49,036 bases of DNA from Bacteroidota bacterium (GTDB lineage Bacteria; Bacteroidota; Rhodothermia; Rhodothermales; UBA10348): the NCBI GenBank assembly GCA_029262775.1, contig JAJCYR010000083.1:1-49036 (forward strand). The letters are read 5' to 3'. The notes below the pieces were generated by a model that did not search any database, was not told where the DNA came from, and worked only from the letters and a program-made list of their open reading frames with translations. The position numbers and the translations under genes were made by a program. Of this stretch, positions 41,835 to 48,823 are shown piece by piece. Each line of letters opens with the position of its first letter. Position 1 is the stretch's first letter.

Positions 41835-43145
41835 TCAGTGTAGAATCTTGTGAAGCTCCTGCTCCATGATGTCGAGCCCTGAGTTCAGCAACTCGTCGCT
41901 GATGACCAGCGGGCACAGAATGCGGATGATGTTGCCGTGCGTGCCCGCGCTGATGAGAATGACGCCGCGCTGGGCACACGCCGTTTGCAGCGCCAGGCAC
42001 GTTTCGGCATCCGGTTGCTGTGGGTCTCCATTCTTGACGAATTCAAGTGCCATCATGGCCCCGAGGCCACGTACATCACCGATCTGCGGATATTGGTCCT
42101 GCCACCGTTCGAAACGTTTCCGGATGATGCCGCCCACATGCACTCCCTTGGCGTTTATATCAATCTCTTCCATGTATTTCAGCGTCGCCAGCGCGGCCGC
42201 GCAGCATACAGGGTTGCCGATGAACGTACCACCAATGGTACTCGGCCCGGCCGAATCCATGACGTCCGCACGTCCGACGACAGCGGCAATTGGCATCCCC
42301 GAGCCGAGTGACTTGGCCCAGGTGGACAGGTCGGGGAGCACGCCGAAATGCTCATACGATCCCCAGCGACCCGTTCTGCCAAAACCGCTTTGCACCTCAT
42401 CAAAAATAAGGACGACGCCATGCTCATCGCAGAATTCCCGCAGGCCCTTCAAGTAGCCCGCTGGCGCGACGTTGAAGCCGCCTTCTCCCTGAACCACTTC
42501 AATGATGATGGCCGCCAGATTACCCGGCGATACGACGTTGCGCGCCGATTCGTGCAAACGCTTCAGTTCCTGATCTACGAATTGTGCCTCGGTGAGACCG
42601 CTTCCATATCGATAGAAATTCGGGAAGGGCAGGCGGTAGACTTCGGGTGCATATGGGCCACAGTTCAACTTGTAGTTGACCTTGGAGGTCAACGTCATGG
42701 CCATCATTGTACGGCCATGGAAGCCTCCCGTGTAACACAGTACACCCTGTCTGCCGGTCGCCTGCCGGGCGATTTTGATGGCGTTCTCAACCGCTTCGGC
42801 GCCCGTACTGACCAGGAATGCCTTGGTATGGTCGCCGTGGGGAAGCAACGCACCGAGTTTTTCACACAGTGCGATATATACCTCATACGTGACGACGTTG
42901 AAACTCGTGTGGATGAATTTTGCCGCCTGCTCCTGAATGGCCTTCACAACGGGTGCCGGACAATGGCCTGCGTTCACGACACCAATGCCTCCCGCGAAGT
43001 CGATCAATTCGCGGCCGTCGGCATCGGTTATCATGGCCCCCTGTGCGGATACGGCCGTAGCCGTATTGAAAATTCCAACGCCGGACGGCACGGCGCACTT
43101 GCGCCTGGTGAGTAGCTCGGCGCTACGGGTTGTGTCTTGGGTCAT
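41835..43145 (-). CDS. Class III (GabT/ornithine-type) PLP aminotransferase
   Basis: A 436-residue protein. PLP-binding features are STGAEAVENAIKIAR (about 113-127), D249 in LIFDEVQSGFGRTG and the Schiff-base K278 in STWAKSLGSGMP, followed by GGTFIGNPVCCAAAL. These fit the 4-aminobutyrate/putrescine/ornithine group, class III. It is the first gene of the seven-gene operon; about 240 bp upstream begins the divergent multicopper-oxidase gene. It probably removes the terminal amino group from an omega-amino acid or diamine to give a semialdehyde for the ALDH. Confidence 0.93.
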   Translation of the reverse strand: MTQDTTRSAELLTRRKCAVPSGVGIFNTATAVSAQGAMITDADGRELIDFAGGIGVVNAGHCPAPVVKAIQEQAAKFIHTSFNVVTYEVYIALCEKLGALLPHGDHTKAFLVSTGAEAVENAIKIARQATGRQGVLCYTGGFHGRTMMAMTLTSKVNYKLNCGPYAPEVYRLPFPNFYRYGSGLTEAQFVDQELKRLHESARNVVSPGNLAAIIIEVVQGEGGFNVAPAGYLKGLREFCDEHGVVLIFDEVQSGFGRTGRWGSYEHFGVLPDLSTWAKSLGSGMPIAAVVGRADVMDSAGPSTIGGTFIGNPVCCAAALATLKYMEEIDINAKGVHVGGIIRKRFERWQDQYPQIGDVRGLGAMMALEFVKNGDPQQPDAETCLALQTACAQRGVILISAGTHGNIIRILCPLVISDELLNSGLDIMEQELHKILH

Positions 43146-43280
43146 CTAACGGTTTTGATTGGAACGGTAGTGATGGAACGACAGCAAAATAGTACCTATA
43201 ACGTGCCGATATGTTTCTTAAAGGGATACGGCGCAAGTACCTGTCACCACGCCGCCATCGTCTCCGATCCTCTGACCGGC

Positions 43281-43320
43281 CCCCATGAATCTACTTCAAG
43301 CCCCATGAATCTACTTCAAG
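43281..43320. repeat. Perfect 20-bp tandem duplication
   Basis: Two identical 20-bp copies lie end to end at 43281-43300 and 43301-43320, each starting CCCCATGAAT. They lie between the divergent aminotransferase and multicopper-oxidase genes, 67 bp upstream of the oxidase start. A recent slippage or a duplicated regulatory element are both possible. Each copy holds an ATG in the same relative position, neither followed by a long frame. Confidence 0.9.
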
Positions 43321-43386
43321 ATTGTGGCGCCCGACGTACCTTGGGATATGATGGTAGCATGTGGGGGAAACCGGTATTTGTGTAAG

Positions 43387-45552
43387 ATGATGGTGCGGTG
43401 GGCATGGCTGTTCGTCCTTTGTGGACCGGGTCTGGCGGCTGCAACACCCCCCACCGAGTGCAAGCCGCTCTCGCTGTACTGCATGGAACTGGTGCCGACG
43501 GCGGCGTATGCCGGGGCGAAGGCAAGTCTGGAGTTGGCGCGGCCGGCTTCGGCGTTTGGCGTGGCGGTGACGCGCGATGGGCATCAGCGCTACGAGCTGG
43601 TGGCGTACGTGGAGGGGTTGCCGGCCGCGCCACAGGGATCGGTCTATATGGCCTGGGTCATGCCGCTTGACCTGGATCCCGTAGTGCGGCTGGGCCGGAT
43701 CGAGAACGGGAGGGCGAATCTCGGCGAGGTGGCATTCAACAAATTCATGGTGCTCGTGAGCCTCGAGGACAGCCCGCTGGCGATGGAGCGCTCGGGGCCT
43801 CTCGTGCTGCGCGGCCGCTCGCCGTCGAGCCGCCTCGAGCCGCATGACCTCTTTCAGGTCTCCGCCTTCGCGGATCCGGCGGGTAGCGCAGGTCGGGGGG
43901 ATGAGCACGGGGATGGAGCGCATGGGCATACTGCTGGCGCCACGGGCTGGCCCATGCCCGCCGTGCACCCGGGCGTTCGGATGTCCACAGCCATGCACAC
44001 GCTCGTGCCGGATGTCGCGCCCTGGGTTCCGGAGACCGAACTGGCGCCGTCGGGGGACGTTGCCGCGCTTCCGGAGGCTCGCCCGCGAGAGACGCTGTAC
44101 CTCACCGACGGCGATACGCTCACGCTCCACGCCTACCCCGTCCGGAAGCGCGTGGGGGGCCGGGATCTGGCCATGCTGGGCTACAACGGGCAAATCCCCG
44201 GCCCCCTCCTCCATGTCGAAAAAAATGTAACAATAAAAGTTACATTTAAAAACGATGCCCCATTCGCCAGTTCCATCCACTGGCACGGCCTGCGGCACGA
44301 AAACCGCTTCGACGGCGTGCCAGGGCTCACGCAGGATCCCGTGCGGCAGGGTGGGACGTTCGAGTACGAGGTCCATTTTCCCGATGCAGGCCTGTACTGG
44401 TATCACCCGCACCACCGCGAAGACGTGCAGCAGGATCTGGGTCTCTACGGCAACATGCTGGTTCGTCCACCTGCGTTCGAAGCGCTCCCGTTCGCATCGA
44501 CCGAAGAAATCCTGGTGCTCGACGATTTGACGCTCGCGCCCGATGGGAATGTGCCCTACGGGAGGGAGGCGTCGAATTATCTGCTCATGGGGCGATTCGG
44601 GAATGTGCCGCTCATCAATGGCGAGGAGCGCGTTATTTTGCGCGCAGCGCGGTTCGATACGCTTCGGCTCTACGTTACGAATGTATCGAACACGCGGACC
44701 TGGAACGTGAGCGTCGAGGGGCATGCCATGCAGGTCATGGGATCGGATCTCGGGCTCTACGCCGATCCAGTCTGGGAGGAGAGCATGGCCATAGCTCCGG
44801 CCGAGCGGTACACGGCCGATATCGTGCTGCCCAGCGCCGGGCGCTACGCGATTACGAACCGCGTGCAGTCGCTCGATCATACGGCGGGCGTGTTCTTTCC
44901 CGAGGTCGATACGCTTGGTTTTGTGGTGGTGGATTCGGTGGACGTCAACCGCTGGGCATCGCGCGGGCCCACGCCGCGGCCGCGGATGGATCCGATGGTC
45001 GACTATACCTTGTTTCGCCGGGCGCTCGCCCGCACGGCAACGCTCGGCCCGGACAGTCTGTATGTGCCTGACCGCGAGGTGGAGCTGTTCATCCGGGCGC
45101 ATTCCGTGCCACCGCTCGTCAACTGGCTACTGAACGCCGACCAGTCGTGGTTTCAGCCGGTTGAGTGGACGGGGACCATGCCGATGATGAACTGGAGTAC
45201 TTCGGGGCGACAGGTGGACTGGGTTATCCGCGAGCCGTCGACCGGACGCGAAAACATGGATATTGACTGGACGTTCGCGCGGGGATCGACCGAAATTCTG
45301 CGCATAGTAAACCGCCGCGATTCGCCGCACGCCATGCAGCACCCCATTCACCTGCACGGACAGCGGTTCCTGGTGCTCTCCTACAACGGCCGCCCAGTCG
45401 CGAATCAGGTCTGGAAGGACACGGTCCTCATTCCGGCCGGTATGACGGCCGACATCGCTGTCGAATTCACCAACCCCGGCCAGTGGATGATGCATTGCCA
45501 CATTGCCGAGCACCTCGAGGGCGGCATGAAGATGACGTTTGAGGTGGAGTAG
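43387..45552 (+). CDS. Multicopper oxidase with N-terminal extension
   Basis: From ATG 43387 (MMVRWAWLFV) the protein has 721 residues, with a signal peptide (GPGLAAA). About 230 residues precede the first cupredoxin domain; they include an all-beta part (YELVAYVEGLPAAPQGSVYMAW, DPVVRLGRIENGRA) and a linker with HGDGAHGHTAG. The four copper motifs are complete: IHWHGLRHENRFDGVPG, YWYHPHHRED, HPIHLHGQRF and MMHCHIAEHLEGGMKM. These are unlike CopA of the copper island; they resemble the CueO/laccase-like branch. It is divergent from the amine operon. A truncated second copy lies beyond the next two genes. Confidence 0.92.
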   Translation: MMVRWAWLFVLCGPGLAAATPPTECKPLSLYCMELVPTAAYAGAKASLELARPASAFGVAVTRDGHQRYELVAYVEGLPAAPQGSVYMAWVMPLDLDPVVRLGRIENGRANLGEVAFNKFMVLVSLEDSPLAMERSGPLVLRGRSPSSRLEPHDLFQVSAFADPAGSAGRGDEHGDGAHGHTAGATGWPMPAVHPGVRMSTAMHTLVPDVAPWVPETELAPSGDVAALPEARPRETLYLTDGDTLTLHAYPVRKRVGGRDLAMLGYNGQIPGPLLHVEKNVTIKVTFKNDAPFASSIHWHGLRHENRFDGVPGLTQDPVRQGGTFEYEVHFPDAGLYWYHPHHREDVQQDLGLYGNMLVRPPAFEALPFASTEEILVLDDLTLAPDGNVPYGREASNYLLMGRFGNVPLINGEERVILRAARFDTLRLYVTNVSNTRTWNVSVEGHAMQVMGSDLGLYADPVWEESMAIAPAERYTADIVLPSAGRYAITNRVQSLDHTAGVFFPEVDTLGFVVVDSVDVNRWASRGPTPRPRMDPMVDYTLFRRALARTATLGPDSLYVPDREVELFIRAHSVPPLVNWLLNADQSWFQPVEWTGTMPMMNWSTSGRQVDWVIREPSTGRENMDIDWTFARGSTEILRIVNRRDSPHAMQHPIHLHGQRFLVLSYNGRPVANQVWKDTVLIPAGMTADIAVEFTNPGQWMMHCHIAEHLEGGMKMTFEVE

Positions 45553-45578
45553 GGCGAAATAAGCGTGCGCGGGTCTAA

Positions 45579-45622
45579 AAACAGGATAAACCTGTCTTGT
45601 AAACAGGATAAACTTGTCTGCA
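45579..45622 (+). promoter_or_regulatory. Two 22-bp direct repeats with internal dyads upstream of the NTase/wHTH pair
   Basis: Unit 1 (45579-45600) and unit 2 (45601-45622) share AAACAGGATAAAC and differ at a few positions. Unit 1 contains the inverted repeat ACAGG-ATAAA-CCTGT (45581-45595), and unit 2 the same with one mismatch (45603-45617). Dyads repeated two helical turns apart just before the start at 45648 suit autoregulation by the winged-helix protein of the pair. Inference from symmetry and position. Confidence 0.6.
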
Positions 45623-45647
45623 AGATAGGATGTACGTACCTTGGTGT

Positions 45648-46238
45648 ATGGACATCGATGCTGACATGCTGGAGGACCTGTTCTCTGCCCTGGGGGCTCA
45701 TTTGGAAGAGAAAGGTGTCGAGATCGCGCTGGTCGTGGTTGGCGGAGCCAGTCTCGCCGCCCACGGAATTGTGGATCGGACAACAAGGGACGTGGACGTT
45801 ATTGCCCGGGCTGACCTGTCGGCGGAGCCAGTTGTTCTGAGTCCTGCTTCACCGCTGCCCGAAGCCTTTCACGAGGTAGTTGATGTCGTTGCCCGAGATT
45901 ATGCGCTACCCCCGGATTGGCTGAATACAGTGGTAGGGAGTCAATGGCGGACGGGTCTTCCGCCGAATCTCATGCATGACATTACGTGGAGGGAGTACTC
46001 AACGCTGACGATTGGATTTGTCAGCAGGGAGGCACTCGTTCCATTGAAACTATTCGCTTCACTTGATCAGGGACCGAACTCAAAGCACTGGCGAGACTTG
46101 ATAGCCCTGCACCCGACTGCCGTAGAGATAGAAGAAGCTGCAGAATGGGTCAGTGGCCAGGATGCTGGCGCCGAATTCAGTAAATTTGTAGAGGAAGCCG
46201 TTGAACGATTACGACGAGATTTGGAAGAGCGTTCATAA
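45648..46238 (+). CDS. DUF6036/AbiEii-like nucleotidyltransferase
   Basis: From ATG 45648 (MDIDADMLEDLF) the protein has 196 residues; ATG 45630 would add six. The polymerase-beta-type nucleotidyltransferase motif is clear: LVVVGGASLAAHGIVDRTTRDVDVIAR, with GG-x-S followed by DVD as catalytic residues. Later features are VSREALVPLKLFASLDQGPNSKHWRDLIALH, the usual DUF6036/AbiEii region with a Lys and Asp. Such proteins are toxins or partners in type IV-like toxin-antitoxin and phage-defence systems. The next gene overlaps it by 38 bp. Confidence 0.82.
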   Translation: MDIDADMLEDLFSALGAHLEEKGVEIALVVVGGASLAAHGIVDRTTRDVDVIARADLSAEPVVLSPASPLPEAFHEVVDVVARDYALPPDWLNTVVGSQWRTGLPPNLMHDITWREYSTLTIGFVSREALVPLKLFASLDQGPNSKHWRDLIALHPTAVEIEEAAEWVSGQDAGAEFSKFVEEAVERLRRDLEERS

Positions 46239-47205
46239 AGCGACGACCGACGTCGCTCTTAATACGGCGTGGCTCCATTGGTCGGCGCTGGGGGCGAATG
46301 CGTACCGTTCGACCAACAAAGATATTGCGCAGGTTGTAGATCCTGAAGCACTGATCCTGCACTCTTTTGCGTTTCGCGAAAAGGAGCCGCGGCTACTGGA
46401 GATGATTGGTTGGTGGGCGACCACAGGGGCATCGCTGACGAGTGTTCATAGACTGAAAAGTTTGCTTCCCGAGTTCGGTGAGCGCGGTCCGGAATTTTTT
46501 GCAGCATTCTCTGCGCTGGCCGCGGAATCGGGGCATCGAAGTTGGAAACGGCATGCAAAGCACGACAATACAATGGCGAGCAGTCGGTATTCTCGGAGTT
46601 CGCCTCAGCCAGAAACCGGAGGAGCCGCAACACTCATCATCCGGATGAGGGCTGCCTTCGGGACCAGTGCAAAATCAGATGTGCTCAGTTATCTGGTAAG
46701 TAGTCGCGATAATGCATCGACGGTTGCAACCATCAGCAAGGCCGTCGGCTATACGAAGACATCTGTTCGGGATGCGCTTACCGACATCGTGCGCTCAGGC
46801 ATAGTTCACGAAAGTACGGCTCGTCCAGCCGAATACGCTACGAACAAACGAGCGTGGAAGGAGCTGCTGCGCATTCAACCTGCTGACAGGGAGTTGATCC
46901 CAAGGTGGTGCCTGTGGATTCAGATCTTTGGTTTCCTGTCGCGTGTAAAGGAGTTGATGGAGACGGCCGAAGCCAAGGGAATGAACGAACATCTGGTCGC
47001 CTCGAAAAGCAGAGATATCAGCGATCACTACAAAAATGCGTTCGCTTATCACGGAATTATTGTCCCGGAGCATTCAAACTACCCAGGCAAGGCGTATGCC
47101 GAAGGATTCATGACGCTGTGCCGCTCACTTGCTGAGTGGGTTGAGAGCGACATGTATATCACGGATGACAGTAGAACAGAACATGATTCAGGAACCCCAG
47201 GTTAA
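46201..47205 (+). CDS. Winged-helix protein, partner of the nucleotidyltransferase
   Basis: A 334-residue protein starting at TTG 46201, supported by GAGGAAG at 46191-46197; there is no ATG before codon 68. The start overlaps the upstream gene by 38 bp. A winged-helix segment lies at about 145-225: SDVLSYLVSSRDNASTVATISKAVGYTKTSVRDALTDIVRSGIV. The N-terminal and C-terminal parts are helical and not recognised; the C-terminus may be a substrate or toxin-binding domain. In AbiE the antitoxin is a wHTH protein encoded before the NTase; here the order is reversed and the protein is larger. Role as autorepressor/antitoxin is inference. Confidence 0.75.
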   Translation: MNDYDEIWKSVHKATTDVALNTAWLHWSALGANAYRSTNKDIAQVVDPEALILHSFAFREKEPRLLEMIGWWATTGASLTSVHRLKSLLPEFGERGPEFFAAFSALAAESGHRSWKRHAKHDNTMASSRYSRSSPQPETGGAATLIIRMRAAFGTSAKSDVLSYLVSSRDNASTVATISKAVGYTKTSVRDALTDIVRSGIVHESTARPAEYATNKRAWKELLRIQPADRELIPRWCLWIQIFGFLSRVKELMETAEAKGMNEHLVASKSRDISDHYKNAFAYHGIIVPEHSNYPGKAYAEGFMTLCRSLAEWVESDMYITDDSRTEHDSGTPG

Positions 47206-47216
47206 AACAGGCACGG

Positions 47217-47432
47217 CCGAAGTACTGCCGTTCGCATCGACCGAAATCCTGGTTCCCTCCTAACAATGACCGTCCGGTGGCGAACCAAGTCTGAAAAGAC
47301 ACAGCCTTTATTCCGGCTGGCTTGACCGCCGACATTGCCGTTGAGTTCACCAACTCCGGCCAGTGGATGATGCACTGCCACATCGCCGAGCACCTCAATG
47401 GCGGGATGAAGATGGCGTTTGAGATGGAGTAG
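47217..47432 (+). pseudogene. Fossil of a multicopper oxidase gene with an internal deletion
   Basis: The segment matches the oxidase gene at 43387-45552 in two pieces. The first (about 47217-47252) corresponds to 44480-44520; the rest (47253-47432) to the 3' end, 45376-45552, including GQWMMHCHIAEHL and the stop. In the intact gene both breakpoints carry the same 11-bp sequence, TCCTGGTGCTC, at 44510-44520 and 45368-45378, 858 bp apart. The fossil has stop codons and point changes (for example TGA within the region of the fourth copper motif) and has no start. It lies after the NTase/wHTH pair. Confidence 0.85.
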
Positions 47433-47536
47433 GTGGCTATGTAGGTGGGTGTCCTATGCAGATGCGTCCTATGTGGAACTACCCGGCTCGGAAATCGCCT
47501 GCGTCCTATACGGAAGGCCTTGCCCCAAACCCCTGT

Positions 47537-47566
47537 CGGGCTTATACTTCCCTCGAGGAGAGCCCG
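47537..47566. other. Stem-loop between the oxidase fossil and the Crp gene
   Basis: CGGGCT (47537-47542) pairs with AGCCCG (47561-47566) around an 18-nt loop. No T-run follows, so a factor-independent terminator is doubtful. It lies in a stretch of 237 bp (47433-47668) in which no convincing gene is seen. Confidence 0.4.
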
Positions 47567-47611
47567 GAATACACCAGAATAGCCTGTCCACGGCCATTCC
47601 ATAGAAGATTA

Positions 47612-47623
47612 GTTATACCGATC
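47612..47623. repeat. Left copy of a 12-bp inverted repeat flanking the Crp/membrane-protein segment
   Basis: GTTATACCGATC at 47612-47623 is the exact reverse complement of GATCGGTATAAC at 48711-48722. The pair brackets 1.1 kb that is visibly more AT-rich than its surroundings. Flanking bases show no obvious target-site duplication. GTTATAC also resembles an attC R' core (GTTRRRY, one mismatch). Confidence 0.6.
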
Positions 47624-47668
47624 CATTTTGATGCTAGAACGAGGCTGATTCAAAAATGCCACATTTAT

Positions 47669-48271
47669 ATGCACACCAAACAGCAACGACTGAATAATGC
47701 ACTGGAACTGCTTCGCAAATCGTTCGATCTTCGGACTACCCTTTCCGAAGATACATGGGTTGCGGTGCGCCAGCCTTGGCGACTTCAGTCTGTTCGACGT
47801 GGGGAAATATTGACACAGATGGGAGACATAGAAGGGAGTTTCTCCATTGTTCTCGATGGAGTCCAGCGACTATATTTCACGACTCCAAGCGGTGATGAGC
47901 ACACCGTTGCATTCGTTTATCCGCCAGATTTCTCAGGTGTTCCAGATTCGCTTTTTCTCCAACAACCATCGAACTATGCAATCGAAGCGCTATCAGATGG
48001 AGAGATGTTGACGACGGATTATGATAGTCTATCGAATCTCATGGATCGACATCGAGAACTAGAAAACTGGGCGTGGCAGCTGTTCGCTAATGCGTTATCT
48101 GGTCGAATGAAACGTGAACGTGAACATCTATCGCTGACTGCACAGCAACGTTATGATCGACTCCTAAGTGAAAGCCCGAATATTCTGCAACTTTCACCAT
48201 TACGACATATCGCATCCTACTTGGGAATGTCGCCGGAAACGCTAAGTCGAGTGAGGGCCTCCACTTCTTGA
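47669..48271 (+). CDS. Crp/Fnr-family transcriptional regulator
   Basis: From ATG 47669 (MHTKQQRLNN) the protein has 200 residues. The frame is open further upstream but that part is unlike protein. A cyclic-nucleotide-binding-type beta-roll occupies about 25-120 (ILTQMGDIEGSFSIVLDGVQRLYFTTPSGDEHTVAFVYPP), without the PRAAT-like arginine/serine phosphate-binding cassette, so cAMP binding is doubtful. A dimer helix follows, then the HTH (LRHIASYLGMSPETLSRVRA). The layout fits small Bacteroidota Crp-like regulators. It lies within the AT-rich segment bounded by inverted repeats. Confidence 0.88.
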   Translation: MHTKQQRLNNALELLRKSFDLRTTLSEDTWVAVRQPWRLQSVRRGEILTQMGDIEGSFSIVLDGVQRLYFTTPSGDEHTVAFVYPPDFSGVPDSLFLQQPSNYAIEALSDGEMLTTDYDSLSNLMDRHRELENWAWQLFANALSGRMKREREHLSLTAQQRYDRLLSESPNILQLSPLRHIASYLGMSPETLSRVRASTS

Positions 48272-48354
48272 TTTAGATCAATACGGAGAACTACGGAAGA
48301 TTGTAGTATTGGCAGACGCTCACTACTTGCCATTATAAATACTTCTGTTTTCTC

Positions 48355-48705
48355 ATGAAAAACCTTGCTCAATTGATTCCACACCAAATCATTCTATACA
48401 TCATTGCCGCATCTGGATTGATCGGTTTGAACGGAGTATTTGTGTACTACTCGCTATTCCATCCGGAGACTTTATCATCTGCGCTGAGCAATCCAATTAG
48501 TCTGGTATTTATTATTGAGGCGTTTTTAATGATGGGGTTGATAGCCTGGCTGACTCGAGCGGTTGGATTCGTCAGGCCTGGCTGGTTGGTGTTTATAGTC
48601 ATGACTATAGCAGGCAGCCTAGCTTTCAGCGTTCCCATGTTTCTGATTATTCACCTCCGTAAGCAAAGTCAACGTCAAAGTAGTTCCCAAATCAAGAAAC
48701 TCTAG
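48355..48705 (+). CDS. Unrecognised three-helix membrane protein
   Basis: A 116-residue protein with three hydrophobic helices: IILYIIAASGLIGLNGVFVYYSLF, LVFIIEAFLMMGLIAWLTRAV and LVFIVMTIAGSLAFSVPMFLII. The C-terminus is basic and polar (LRKQSQRQSSSQIKKL). It has some resemblance to DUF2834-type proteins but the match is loose. It follows the Crp-like gene by 83 bp on the same strand and may be its target. The composition is AT-rich like that of the regulator. Confidence 0.6.
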   Translation: MKNLAQLIPHQIILYIIAASGLIGLNGVFVYYSLFHPETLSSALSNPISLVFIIEAFLMMGLIAWLTRAVGFVRPGWLVFIVMTIAGSLAFSVPMFLIIHLRKQSQRQSSSQIKKL

Positions 48706-48710
48706 TTGAA

Positions 48711-48722
48711 GATCGGTATAAC
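48711..48722. repeat. Right copy of the 12-bp inverted repeat
   Basis: GATCGGTATAAC, exact reverse complement of 47612-47623. Its last seven bases form the start of the attC-like structure that follows. Confidence 0.6.
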
Positions 48723-48823
48723 GAGCGCATGTTGCGGACTCGCACGACTGGCTGAGCCGATCTGAAACGATTACTTTCCGGCAGGGGAGTGTTTGCTCGC
48801 CGCAAATCCGCCAGCCGTTATAA
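48716..48823. other. attC-like structure at the right end of the AT-rich segment
   Basis: TATAACG (48717-48723) pairs with CGTTATA (48816-48822), and inside them TTGCGG pairs with CCGCAA near 48800, giving the R''-L''...L'-R' layout of an integron attC site of about 106 bp. R' reads GTTATAA, not a perfect GTTRRRY. The cassette it would terminate is 47613-48817, starting TTATACC next to the left inverted repeat. No integrase gene is in the window. The reading is an inference; a TIR-bounded insertion remains possible. Confidence 0.35.

Noticed and set aside
43291..45102. A 603-codon open frame on the minus strand opposite the multicopper oxidase
   Set aside because: It is rich in Arg, His and Pro without any domain, and lies exactly antisense to a gene with complete copper motifs; it is a shadow of GC-rich coding DNA.
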